Assembly: GCA_902570425.1 (NCBI GenBank)
Contig: CACFYB010000003.1
Coordinates: 1-64,000 of the forward strand
Reading direction: 5' to 3'
Source: an uncultured Pelagibacteraceae bacterium
GTDB taxonomy: Bacteria; Pseudomonadota; Alphaproteobacteria; Pelagibacterales; Pelagibacteraceae
DNA length: 64,000 nucleotides
Below are positions 27,749-36,391 of the stretch, piece by piece (position 1 is the first letter of the stretch; each line of letters opens with the position of its first letter). The notes beneath the pieces were generated by a model. It made no database searches. It saw nothing but the letters and a program-made list of their open reading frames with translations, and was not told where the DNA came from. Position numbers and translations under genes: made by a program.

Positions 27749-28182
27749 TTACCAGTAGATCCAAATCCTCCCTTTCCTCGTATAGTTTCGGGTAAATCAT
27801 TTGTTTCTTCTAATTCAATTTTGATTATTGGAGTTAACATCATTTGAGCAATTCTATCTCCGTTTTTAATAATAAAATCATCACCACTATGATTGTAAAT
27901 AATAACTTTGATTTCTCCCCTATAGTCACTATCTATTGTTCCAGGTGTATTTAAAATGCTTATACTTTTTTTCGCAGCTAACCCTGATCTAGGTCGAATT
28001 TGAATTTCATAGTCTTCAGAAAATGCTACAGAAATACCTGTAGGAACTAAAAAAGATTTCTTTGCTTTTATAATAATTGGTTCTTTAGTAAAGGCCATTA
28101 AATCCATACCGGAAGCACCAATAGTTTTATATTCAGGCAATTGAACTGTCGGATCTAACTTTTTTATCAGTACTTTAACCAT
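27745..28182 (-). CDS. dut: Deoxyuridine triphosphatase
   Basis: The 145-residue trimeric dUTPase has all five family motifs: GMDLMAF, RPRSGLAAK, GTIDSDYRGEI, GDRIAQM and the C-terminal RGKGGFGSTGK arm. It hydrolyses dUTP to dUMP, keeping uracil out of DNA and feeding thymidylate synthesis. It overlaps coaBC by one base upstream and the MoeB-like gene by four bases downstream, the standard alphaproteobacterial order coaBC-dut. Confidence 0.97.
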   Translation of the reverse strand: MVKVLIKKLDPTVQLPEYKTIGASGMDLMAFTKEPIIIKAKKSFLVPTGISVAFSEDYEIQIRPRSGLAAKKSISILNTPGTIDSDYRGEIKVIIYNHSGDDFIIKNGDRIAQMMLTPIIKIELEETNDLPETIRGKGGFGSTGK

Positions 28183-29387
28183 TAATGAATCTGCGCAATA
28201 ATTCGATCTACAATTTCTTCTGATATTTCAGATTTTTTTTTTAATAAAAGTTTTTCTTTATTAAGATGATTATTTTTATAGTAAATAGTTACTTCATTAT
28301 AGTCACTATCAAATCCACTTTCTTTTTTTGAAACGTCATTAGCAATAATCCAGTCACAATTTTTATTAATTAATTTATCAGTTGCATTTTTATCTAAGTT
28401 TGTTGTTTCAGCTGCAAAACCAATTACAAGTTTTGGTCTCATTGAATTATGATTAGAGATATAATTCAGAATATCGATATTTTTTTCAAAATTAATCATA
28501 AAATTTTCCTTTTTTTTAATTTTATCTTTTTGTTTTTTATCCACTTTATAATCAGCAACTGCTGCCGCAAATATAGCAATGTCAGTGGGCAAATGATCTT
28601 GGATTGCTCTAAACATATCTTCTGCAGTCTCGACTTTAATTAGATTAATATTTTCACTAATATTTAGATTGGTAGGTCCAGATATAAGTGTGGTCTCAAA
28701 GCCCCTTTTATGTAAAGATTTTGCTATTTCATAACCTTGTTTTCCACTGGATTTATTTGAAATAAATCTTACAGGATCAATATATTCATTTGTTGGTCCT
28801 GCAGTCACTAATGCTTTAATTTTTTTATTTTTTGTTTGATTAGATAAAAAACCATAAATTTGGTTATATATATGGAGAGGACTTGACATTTTACCTTCAC
28901 CATATTCACCACATGCCATATCACCTACATCAGGACCGATTGTTTTATATCCATAACCTTTTAAAATTTTTAAGTTATCTTGGGTTGATGGATGTTCCCA
29001 CATTCTGAAATTCATTGCGGGAGCCAAAAATATTTGTTTATTTGAAGCAAGTAATACTGTTGAAGCTAAATCTTCAGATAAGCCTTTACTTAGTTTAGTA
29101 ATAGTATTTGCCGTAGCTGGTGCCACAATAATAACATCTGCCCATCTTGATAAAGAAATATGATCCATTTCTGTTTCATTTTCTACACTAAAGAGATCTT
29201 CATAAACTTTACCCTGAGATAAAGATGCAATAGATAGTGGCGTTACAAACTCTTTGGCATTTTTAGTTATTATTGTTTTTATTTCAGCATTATTTTTTCT
29301 AAATAATCTTATTGTTTCAAGACTCTTATAAGCTGAAATGCCTCCACATATTATAAAAAGAATTTTTTTGTTTGTTAAATCGTTCAT
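28182..29387 (-). CDS. coaBC: Phosphopantothenoylcysteine decarboxylase/synthetase
   Basis: The 401-residue bifunctional enzyme makes two consecutive steps of coenzyme A synthesis. The N-terminal CoaC half has the flavin-binding segment KILFIICGGISAYKSLE, PAMNFRMW (Asn/Met motif) and the active-site Cys in DMACGEYGEGKM (near 158). The CoaB half begins near KALVTAGPTNEYIDPVRF and contains SNKSSGKQGYEIA and FAAAVADYKV. Length equals the E. coli enzyme (406). It starts eight bases after ubiB. Confidence 0.96.
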   Translation of the reverse strand: MNDLTNKKILFIICGGISAYKSLETIRLFRKNNAEIKTIITKNAKEFVTPLSIASLSQGKVYEDLFSVENETEMDHISLSRWADVIIVAPATANTITKLSKGLSEDLASTVLLASNKQIFLAPAMNFRMWEHPSTQDNLKILKGYGYKTIGPDVGDMACGEYGEGKMSSPLHIYNQIYGFLSNQTKNKKIKALVTAGPTNEYIDPVRFISNKSSGKQGYEIAKSLHKRGFETTLISGPTNLNISENINLIKVETAEDMFRAIQDHLPTDIAIFAAAVADYKVDKKQKDKIKKKENFMINFEKNIDILNYISNHNSMRPKLVIGFAAETTNLDKNATDKLINKNCDWIIANDVSKKESGFDSDYNEVTIYYKNNHLNKEKLLLKKKSEISEEIVDRIIAQIH

Positions 29388-29395
29388 CGGCTGAA

Positions 29396-30964
29396 TTAAA
29401 ATATCAAAAGGCCAAAAATTACAAGTATTAATAAACCAATAATAGATTGATTTCTAAAAGCTGTCATTTCTGATTTTTGAGTATTTAAGGCTGTGTAAGA
29501 GTTTGAATTTTGAGGAATTTGTCCGCTAGCCAAGAATGTAAGAGCTTGATTGGCTTTATCCATAATTTCAGGAAATTCCGGCAGTCTTTTAATTACTTCT
29601 GATGTATTTTTAAGTGTTTCATCTAGTTTTGTCATTGGATCTTTTGTTTCTTTTAGCCAACTCTCAAGAACAGGTTTTGATGTTGTCCAGATATTTGTGT
29701 TTGGATTTAATTTTCTCGCCACTCCTTCAACAACTACCATAGTTTTTTGCAACATAAGTAGTTGAGGTTGAGTTTGCATATTAAATTTTTCGGTAACATC
29801 GAACAATTGTTTTAGCAGTTTTCCACCAGAAATATCTTTAACTGCCTGGCCAAAAATTGGTTCACCAATTGATCTTAATGCTTGCGCTAAATCATCTATA
29901 GGAACTTCCTTTGGAACTAGGCCAGCAATTAGGTGTACCTCAGCAACTTTTTTATAATCTCTTTGAATAAAACCAAATAAGATTTCTGCTAAAAATCTTT
30001 TACTCATTTTATCAAGCCTTCCCATTATACCAAAATCGATTGGCACAATTTGACCGTCATTATCTATAAAAATGTTACCTTGATGCATGTCTGCATGAAA
30101 AAACCCATCTCTAACAGCATGTCTCAAAAAATTTTGAATTATATCTTCAGCTATTTTTTCAGTATTAAAATTTTTATTCTTAAGTTCTTGTGTTTCTCTA
30201 ATTGATACTCCATCTACCCAATCTAATGTCATTACATTTTCACTAGTATAATTCCAATATATTTGAGGAACTCTAAATCCAACGTCATTTTTTGTATTTT
30301 CTGCATATTCATTAGCTGCTGCTGCTTCAAATCTTAAATCCATTTCTAGATTCGTAATTTCTTTTAGTAAAAAAACTACTTCAACTAATTTTAGTCTTTT
30401 AGTTTTTTTTATAAATGACTCAACTAAAAAAGCAAACAACATTATTGAGTCGATTTCTTCATTAAATATTTTTTTAATATCTGGTCTTAAAATTTTAATA
30501 GCAACATCTTTTATAGTTCCATTATCATTTATTTGTGCTTTATGCACTTGAGCAATAGATGCAGCTGCCACTGGTTCGCTTAGATTTATGATAGAATTAT
30601 AAGTATCATCACCCAAATCATTTTTGATTATTTCTCTTGCTTTAAGTAATGAGAATGGTGGCAACTTATCTTGAAGATTTTCAAGTTTTTTTGAAAGTGT
30701 ATCACCAATTATATCTGGTCTTGTAGCTAAAAATTGTCCAAGTTTTATAAAAGTTGTACCCATAGATTCCAATGAGCTCGATAATCTTTCACCTTCATCT
30801 TGAATGAAATTTTCCGGTTTTTTTGGAGTGAAAGTGAAAGATAAAAGTTTAAATATAATTTTTATTGGAATAGGAGGTTTTACAAATTTTGAAACTATAT
30901 TAAGTATATCCGATTTAGCTACTTTCCTTCCAAGTTTAAATAATATTATAAATTTTCTTATCAT
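29396..30964 (-). CDS. ubiB: Ubiquinone biosynthesis ATPase-like kinase UbiB
   Basis: I use the ATG at 30964 (MIRKFIILFKLGR, 522 residues), which overlaps the ubiE stop in a TAATG junction. The frame opens four codons earlier. The UbiB/ADCK signature KLGQ (TTFIKLGQFLATRPDII) and the atypical kinase core are present, including AAASIAQVH, HADMHQGNIF and VPIDFGIMG. A C-terminal membrane segment ends the protein. It supports coenzyme Q synthesis at the inner membrane. The gene lies in the conserved ubiE-ubiB-coaBC-dut order. Confidence 0.95.
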   Translation of the reverse strand: MIRKFIILFKLGRKVAKSDILNIVSKFVKPPIPIKIIFKLLSFTFTPKKPENFIQDEGERLSSSLESMGTTFIKLGQFLATRPDIIGDTLSKKLENLQDKLPPFSLLKAREIIKNDLGDDTYNSIINLSEPVAAASIAQVHKAQINDNGTIKDVAIKILRPDIKKIFNEEIDSIMLFAFLVESFIKKTKRLKLVEVVFLLKEITNLEMDLRFEAAAANEYAENTKNDVGFRVPQIYWNYTSENVMTLDWVDGVSIRETQELKNKNFNTEKIAEDIIQNFLRHAVRDGFFHADMHQGNIFIDNDGQIVPIDFGIMGRLDKMSKRFLAEILFGFIQRDYKKVAEVHLIAGLVPKEVPIDDLAQALRSIGEPIFGQAVKDISGGKLLKQLFDVTEKFNMQTQPQLLMLQKTMVVVEGVARKLNPNTNIWTTSKPVLESWLKETKDPMTKLDETLKNTSEVIKRLPEFPEIMDKANQALTFLASGQIPQNSNSYTALNTQKSEMTAFRNQSIIGLLILVIFGLLIF

Positions 30965-31668
30965 TAAACTTTCCAACCACTATGTATAGATACTATTCCA
31001 CCCGATAAATTTCTGTAGCTACATTTTTTAAAATTATTATCTAACATTAGATCTATTAATTCATCTTGAGTTACAAATTTTTCAATACTTTCAACTAAAT
31101 ATTCATATGGTTGTTTTTGACCAACAATAATCTCTCCAATAGTTGGAATTATTCGAGAATAATTTCTATAGATAATTTCCAAAGTTGTATTTTGTATTTT
31201 AGAAAATTCTAAACACAAAAAACGGCCACCAGGTTTCAAAACTCGATATGCCTCAGAGAGTGATTTATTTAAATCTTTTGTATTTCTTAAACCAAAACTT
31301 ATTGTATAAAAATCAAATTTATTATTAGTGACTGGAAGCTTTTCTGCAGGTGCGATAATCCAATTTATATTATTAAATTCACTCAACTTTTCTTTACCTT
31401 TTTTAATCATTCCTTTGTTTGGATCAACGCAGGTTAGATGAGATGATTTACTTACATGTTTTAAAAAAAGCTTAGCTATATCACCGGTTCCACAGGCAAC
31501 ATCAATTAATTTCTGTTTATCTGATGGATTCATGATATTTAAAAGACTTTTTTTCCACAACCTATGAATACCAAATGACATAAAGTCATTCATTAAATCA
31601 TATTGATCATAAACTTGATCAAAAACATTTTGGACTAGTCCTTTTTTATTTTGTAGATATTGTTGCAT
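30964..31668 (-). CDS. ubiE: Ubiquinone/menaquinone biosynthesis C-methyltransferase
   Basis: The 234-residue class I methyltransferase has the SAM loop DVACGTGDIAKLFL (near 58) and the UbiE signatures VFDQVYDQYDLMNDFMSFG and SFGLRNTKDLNKSLSEAYRVLKPGG (motifs SFGLRN and RVLKPGGRF). It methylates the benzoquinol ring in ubiquinone synthesis. It is divergent from mutM across 31 bp, as in many alphaproteobacteria. Translation is coupled to ubiB by a one-base overlap. Confidence 0.96.
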   Translation of the reverse strand: MQQYLQNKKGLVQNVFDQVYDQYDLMNDFMSFGIHRLWKKSLLNIMNPSDKQKLIDVACGTGDIAKLFLKHVSKSSHLTCVDPNKGMIKKGKEKLSEFNNINWIIAPAEKLPVTNNKFDFYTISFGLRNTKDLNKSLSEAYRVLKPGGRFLCLEFSKIQNTTLEIIYRNYSRIIPTIGEIIVGQKQPYEYLVESIEKFVTQDELIDLMLDNNFKKCSYRNLSGGIVSIHSGWKV

Positions 31669-31699
31669 AAAAAAAAATATATAATCAATATAATATTAA

Positions 31700-32563
31700 A
31701 TGCCAGAATTACCAGAAGTAGAAGTTGTAAGACAGTCACTTTGTAAAAAAATCAGACATAAAAAGGTTAAAAAGGTAATAGTGAGAAATAGAAATTTAAG
31801 ACTCAAAATCCCTTTAAATTTTGAGAAATTATTAATAAATCAAAAAATTATAAAAGTTGATAGATTTTCAAAATATCTAATTTTACACTTATCTAATAGC
31901 ATTTATTGTTTAATACATCTCGGTATGTCAGGAACTATTCATATAATTTATAATAAAAAAAAAAATTTTCTCACTAATGCTAGTTTTTATCACTCACCCA
32001 CATTGCCAAAAAAACACAATCATGTTGAATTTATTTTTGATGATTTGAAAATAGTTTATAATGATCCAAGACGTTTTGGTTTTTTTCAAATTATTGAAAA
32101 TTTTTCATCTTTACAAAAAAAAATTTCTTTTTTTGGACCAGAGCCATTTCAATCAATTTTTGACTCAAAATATATTCACTCATTTTTTTATAAAAAAGAA
32201 AAAAATATAAAAAACTTTCTATTAGATCAAAAATTTGTTTCAGGAATTGGTAATATTTATGCAAATGAAATTTTGTTCTTATGTAAAATTAATCCTTTTA
32301 GAAAGGCACGTTTGATTAATATTCAAGAGTGTAAAAAGATAGTAAAAAATTCAAGGAAAATTCTTTTGGATGCAATTAAAAAAGGTGGTTCAAGTATTCG
32401 TGATTTTAAAAATATTAAAGGTAAAAAAGGAAATTTTCAAAAAAGTTTTAAAGTATACGAGAGAAATGGATTAAATTGTAAAAGATTAAATTGTAAAGGT
32501 TTAATAAAAAAAAAAAATATTTCTAATAGATCAACTTTTTTTTGTGATATGTGCCAAAAATAA
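31700..32563 (+). CDS. mutM: Formamidopyrimidine-DNA glycosylase
   Basis: The 287-residue base-excision repair enzyme starts with PELPEVEVVRQSL, in which the N-terminal Pro after Met is the catalytic nucleophile. LIHLGMSG, the NDPRRFG loop and the helix-two-turn-helix (VSGIGNIYANEILF) follow. The C-terminal zinc finger keeps its four Cys (NCKRLNCKG and FFCDMCQK) but is longer between pairs than usual. It removes 8-oxoguanine and Fapy lesions and nicks the site. The gene begins 31 bp from ubiE. Confidence 0.96.
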   Translation: MPELPEVEVVRQSLCKKIRHKKVKKVIVRNRNLRLKIPLNFEKLLINQKIIKVDRFSKYLILHLSNSIYCLIHLGMSGTIHIIYNKKKNFLTNASFYHSPTLPKKHNHVEFIFDDLKIVYNDPRRFGFFQIIENFSSLQKKISFFGPEPFQSIFDSKYIHSFFYKKEKNIKNFLLDQKFVSGIGNIYANEILFLCKINPFRKARLINIQECKKIVKNSRKILLDAIKKGGSSIRDFKNIKGKKGNFQKSFKVYERNGLNCKRLNCKGLIKKKNISNRSTFFCDMCQK

Positions 32564-32575
32564 TTAATTATTTGA

Positions 32576-32604
32576 TTGACCAAAATAAATTCTCAATATA
32601 TACC
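32576..32604 (+). promoter_or_regulatory. rpsT promoter with GC-rich discriminator
   Basis: TTGACC (32576-32581) and TATACC (32599-32604) are separated by 17 bases, starting 13 bases after the mutM stop. The segment after the -10 (CCCCTGCGC, 32603-32611) is strikingly GC-rich for this DNA. A start 6-8 bases after the -10 would leave only about two to four bases before the rpsT ATG at 32614. Confidence 0.65.
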
Positions 32605-32613
32605 CCTGCGCAT

Positions 32614-32874
32614 ATGGCCAATACAAAATCTGCAATTAAGAGAATAAGAAGAATATCAAAACAGACTTCTGTAAATAAAGCTAGGAAAAGTAGATATAAA
32701 AACGCTTTGAAAAAAATGAATTTGCTTATTCAGAGTAAAAAAAAATCGGATGCTCTTAAATTCTTACCTAAGTTGAATTCGGAATTAATGAAAATTGCTA
32801 AAACTGGAATAATAAAAAAACAAAATGCTTCTAGAAATGTTTCTAGAATAACCAAGAAAATATCAACACTTTAA
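32614..32874 (+). CDS. rpsT: 30S ribosomal protein S20
   Basis: I start at the ATG at 32614 (MANTKSAIKRIRRI), giving 86 residues as expected for S20 (87 in E. coli). The frame runs open from 32551 inside mutM, but that part is not homologous. The protein is a basic three-helix bundle that binds 16S rRNA at the 5' domain. No ribosome-binding site precedes the ATG, and the promoter lies so close that the mRNA may be leaderless. The gene sits between mutM and dnaA. Confidence 0.95.
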   Translation: MANTKSAIKRIRRISKQTSVNKARKSRYKNALKKMNLLIQSKKKSDALKFLPKLNSELMKIAKTGIIKKQNASRNVSRITKKISTL

Positions 32875-32883
32875 AATTGTACT

Positions 32884-32915
32884 CTTAAGGTTGTTATATT
32901 CGATACAACCTTAGG
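32884..32915 (+). terminator. Hairpin downstream of rpsT
   Basis: An 11-bp stem with one G-T pair (CTTAAGGTTGT with ACAACCTTAGG, one wobble) and a 10-base loop begins nine bases after rpsT. No T-tract follows, so it may mark the rpsT 3' end or act as an operator rather than a classical terminator. The remaining 218 bases up to dnaA are very AT-rich; I saw no gene and no convincing DnaA boxes there. Confidence 0.5.
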
Positions 32916-33133
32916 ATATACAAAATCTATTATTTAAATTTTATTAGATACAATATTTAGATTTAGTAAATATTTAATTTTAATCTTTTCAATTATAAAT
33001 TTTATTTATGAAAATTAAAAATAAAAATTACAAATAAATTAAATCTAATTATCTTTCTAATTGAAAAAAAAACACAATCATAGATTTTATTTTTTTTCTA
33101 AATATATAAATTATTTGTTGCATTAATTTTATT

Positions 33134-34579
33134 ATGGCTCTAACTGAACTCTCTCCACTAATTATGAGTAATTCAAATATAAATAAAAATTTAAAAAGTA
33201 ATAATATATCATTTGATTGGAATTTACTTCAAGATGAAATGAAAAATAAGCTAGGCCTAGAAATTTATGAGAGTTGGCTAAAAAAAATTGATTTTGTTGA
33301 AGAATTCAAAAATTATATTTTGTTATCAGTTCCAACAAGATTTATTCGTGACTGGATTACTTCAAGATACTTAGATCAAATATTACAAATTGTTAAAAAC
33401 CATAAAAAAGATATTGTTAGGATTGAATTTAAAATTATTGAGCAAAAAATTACGGAGATTAAAGGTCATAATAATTTTAAAACCTTAGAAATACCTGAAA
33501 ATGTTTCATTTATTAAAGATTCGTATCTGCAATATAATAGAATAGATCCAAATAAAAAATTTGAAAATTTTATTATTGGATCAAGCAATAAACTTGCTTA
33601 TGAGGCTTCTCTAAAAGTTACAGAAACTGTGTCTCATTATAATCCTTTATATATTTATGGTGGTGTAGGAATGGGGAAAACTCACTTATTAAATGCAATT
33701 GGTTTAGAACTGAAAAAAATTAACAAAGTAATGTTTATTTCTGCAGAGAGATTTATGTATCAATTCGTAAAATCTATTAAATCTAATGATATGGTAAGAT
33801 TTAAAGAATACTTTAGAAATACAGATATTTTGTTAATTGATGATATCCAATTTATAAGTGGTAAAGAAGCAATGCAGGAAGAATTTTTTCATACATTTAA
33901 CACATTACTTGATAAAGGTTCTCAAATAATAATATCTGCAGATAGAGCCCCAAGTAAGTTATCACGAATTCAAGAGAGAATAAAATCAAGATTTTCCGGT
34001 GGGTTGGTAGTTGATATTCAAAAACCAGATTTGGAACTTAGAAAAAAAATTATTGATAGTAAAACAGAAGAATTAGAAAGTTTGTATTCTGGTCAATTTA
34101 AAATTTCACAAGAGATAAAAGATTTTTTAAGTTTGGAGATAACTGGGAGTATTAGAGAACTAGTTGGTGCAGTAAACAGAATTATATCTTTTTCAAGAAT
34201 TTATAACAAATCACCAAATTTATCAGAGGTGAAGGTAATTTTAAAAGATCTTTTGAATTTTGGAGAAAATAAAGTTACGATTGATTTGATTCAAACTTTA
34301 GTTTGTAAATTTTTTAAAATTAGTAAAAATGAAATGTTGTCCTCACGTAGATCTAGATATCTAGTAAGACCAAGACAAACAGCAATATATTTAACAAAGA
34401 TATTAACATCGAAATCTTTACCTGAAATTGGAAGAGAATTTTCTAACAGAGATCACACAACAATTATTCATTCTGTTAAAACTATTGAAAAATTGAAAGA
34501 AAATCAGCCTGATATGGTTGATAATATAAATAAATTAAAAAATCAAATTTTATACCATAACAAAGATAATGAAATTTAG
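33134..34579 (+). CDS. dnaA: Chromosomal replication initiator DnaA
   Basis: The 481-residue AAA+ initiator has domain I (about 27-100), Walker A GGVGMGKT (176-183), Walker B LLIDDIQF (near 237), and a C-terminal DNA-binding helix-turn-helix with SNRDHTTIIHSVKTI. It opens the replication origin and regulates transcription. An alternative ATG lies 33 bases downstream (MSNSNINKN, giving 470 residues); neither start has a clear ribosome-binding site. The neighbour dnaN overlaps by 11 bases. The order rpsT-dnaA-dnaN is conserved. Confidence 0.96.
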   Translation: MALTELSPLIMSNSNINKNLKSNNISFDWNLLQDEMKNKLGLEIYESWLKKIDFVEEFKNYILLSVPTRFIRDWITSRYLDQILQIVKNHKKDIVRIEFKIIEQKITEIKGHNNFKTLEIPENVSFIKDSYLQYNRIDPNKKFENFIIGSSNKLAYEASLKVTETVSHYNPLYIYGGVGMGKTHLLNAIGLELKKINKVMFISAERFMYQFVKSIKSNDMVRFKEYFRNTDILLIDDIQFISGKEAMQEEFFHTFNTLLDKGSQIIISADRAPSKLSRIQERIKSRFSGGLVVDIQKPDLELRKKIIDSKTEELESLYSGQFKISQEIKDFLSLEITGSIRELVGAVNRIISFSRIYNKSPNLSEVKVILKDLLNFGENKVTIDLIQTLVCKFFKISKNEMLSSRRSRYLVRPRQTAIYLTKILTSKSLPEIGREFSNRDHTTIIHSVKTIEKLKENQPDMVDNINKLKNQILYHNKDNEI

Positions 34580-35681
34580 TGTAAATCAACAAGACCTACA
34601 ACAAGCTTTAAGTTATTGTCAGGGAGTAATTGAAAAGAGAAGCACACTTCCAATTTTGTCAAATATTTTGTTGAATGTGCGTAACTCCAAATTAACGATA
34701 ACAGCAACAGATTTAGATTTAATATTTATTCACGAATTAAAAGATGTGGAGATTTTAGAAGAGGGAGATACCACCACGACATCTTCAATTATGTATGATA
34801 TTGTAAGGAAATTTACATCTGGAAAAAAAATAAATCTAACATTAAAAGATTTTAGCAAACTTCACTTGGAGTCTGAAAAATCTAATTTTAATTTAAATTG
34901 TATTAACGCTAATGAATTTCCTTTAACTGATGAAAATTTCAACCAAAATGAATTTTCAATTAATTCAAAACAACTTCTAAAACTACTTAACAAATGTAAA
35001 TTTTCCATTTCAAATGATGAAACAAGGCATTATTTAAGTGGAATCTATTTACATCAAAATGAAATCGAGGATAAGATATATTTAACAGCAGTTGCAACTG
35101 ATAGCCATAGAATGTCAATTTCTAAAGTAAGGTTAGATAAAAAAATTGATTTTGATCCGATAATTTTACCAAAAAAAACAATTTTTCAGTTATGCTCATT
35201 ATTAGATAATTTCGATGGTGAGGTGAAAGTTTCTAATATTAAGTCTAAAATCAAGTTTGAGCTTAGTAATAGTATTTTGATTTCTAAGCTGATTGATGGA
35301 AAATTTCCAAATTATATCCAAGTTATTCCAAAGAGTAATAAAAAAAAATTAGATATAGATTTAAAATTATTTTTGAATTCGGTAGATAGAGTTGCTTCAG
35401 TTTCACTAGATAAAAAAGATGGAGTAAAATTTAATCTTACAAAAGATACATTAAATTTATCTGTAAATAATGCTAATAGCGGTGATGGAAAAGAAACTTT
35501 AAACGTGAAATTTGATCATGACCTAGAAATAAGTTTTAATTCAAGATATTTAATTGATGTAGCGGCCCAACTTGATGGAGAAAAAATTGAGCTTTTTTTT
35601 AATGATACTGGATCCCCTGCTTTAATTAAAGATCCAGCTGATTTTGATAGTATTTATGTTGTGATGCCAATGAAAGGCTAA
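34569..35681 (+). CDS. dnaN: DNA polymerase III beta subunit (sliding clamp)
   Basis: The 370-residue clamp has three repeated folds. Recognisable parts are IEKRSTLPILSNILL, TATDLDLIF near the start, RHYLSGIYLH and ATDSHRMS in the second domain, and the C-terminal ending YVVMPMKG (standard VMPMRL). Two of these dimerise around DNA to tether polymerase. The gene overlaps dnaA by 11 bases, implying translational coupling, and its stop shares four bases with plsC on the other strand. recF does not follow directly. Confidence 0.96.
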   Translation: MKFSVNQQDLQQALSYCQGVIEKRSTLPILSNILLNVRNSKLTITATDLDLIFIHELKDVEILEEGDTTTTSSIMYDIVRKFTSGKKINLTLKDFSKLHLESEKSNFNLNCINANEFPLTDENFNQNEFSINSKQLLKLLNKCKFSISNDETRHYLSGIYLHQNEIEDKIYLTAVATDSHRMSISKVRLDKKIDFDPIILPKKTIFQLCSLLDNFDGEVKVSNIKSKIKFELSNSILISKLIDGKFPNYIQVIPKSNKKKLDIDLKLFLNSVDRVASVSLDKKDGVKFNLTKDTLNLSVNNANSGDGKETLNVKFDHDLEISFNSRYLIDVAAQLDGEKIELFFNDTGSPALIKDPADFDSIYVVMPMKG

Positions 35682-36379
35682 TTGATTAGATCAAGCTCTA
35701 AATAGATATTTTTTTCAAGTGTTTTAATAAATTCATCTTTATTTAAACCAGGACCTATTGGTTCTAAAATTGAAATAGTAATTTGCTTATTATAATTTTT
35801 TTTCCCACTTTTTGGCCAAACATTTCCTGAATTAATTGCTATAGGTAAACAAAAAATTTTAAGTTCCTCATAAATTCGAGCCGCTCCTTTTTTAAAGGGA
35901 GGTCTATCTAATGGGGATACTCTAGTTGCTTGTGGAAATATAATTAGAGGTCTATCAGTCTTTTCTATAACTCTGGAAATATCTTGAAAAAAATTTAGAT
36001 TTTCTTTAGTAACCTTGTCTCTTGTAATTGAAATAGATCCAATTTTCTTTAAGTACCAACCAAAAATAGGAATTAGCAAAAGCTCTTTTTTTAAAATAAA
36101 AACAGGTGAATTAAAAATTGTCTGAAGAAAAAAAGTCTCAAACATAGATTGGTGCGAACAAGCAATAAAAAATTTTTTATCTTTTATGATATTTTCCATT
36201 CCTTTGATTATTATTTTTGTAGATAAAAAAAACTTAAGACAAAAACTTGACCAATACCCCATAAGTTTACCACCGAATAATACAATTTTTTGAGGTAATA
36301 AAAATGATGGAAGAAATAGTATTGATATAAAAATTATTCCTAGAAAAAAAAAGAAGGAAAATAAAAAATTTCTAAGCAT
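35678..36379 (-). CDS. plsC: 1-acyl-sn-glycerol-3-phosphate acyltransferase
   Basis: The 233-residue membrane-associated acyltransferase starts with a hydrophobic segment. The catalytic HX4D motif appears as CSHQSMFETFF, so the acid is Glu rather than Asp (HX4E). The FPEGTR substrate motif appears as FPQATR. Alphaproteobacterial PlsC-like enzymes can show HX4E, so it is probably active. It acylates lysophosphatidic acid to phosphatidic acid at the inner membrane. lysA lies 12 bases upstream. Confidence 0.88.
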   Translation of the reverse strand: MLRNFLFSFFFFLGIIFISILFLPSFLLPQKIVLFGGKLMGYWSSFCLKFFLSTKIIIKGMENIIKDKKFFIACSHQSMFETFFLQTIFNSPVFILKKELLLIPIFGWYLKKIGSISITRDKVTKENLNFFQDISRVIEKTDRPLIIFPQATRVSPLDRPPFKKGAARIYEELKIFCLPIAINSGNVWPKSGKKNYNKQITISILEPIGPGLNKDEFIKTLEKNIYLELDLIN

Positions 36380-36391
36380 TAAATGTTAAAA

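Noticed and set aside
32875..33133. Possible chromosomal replication origin next to dnaA
   Set aside because: The gap is AT-rich but I saw no cluster of DnaA boxes (TTATCCACA-type) and no GANTC sites. Proximity to dnaA alone is not enough in alphaproteobacteria.
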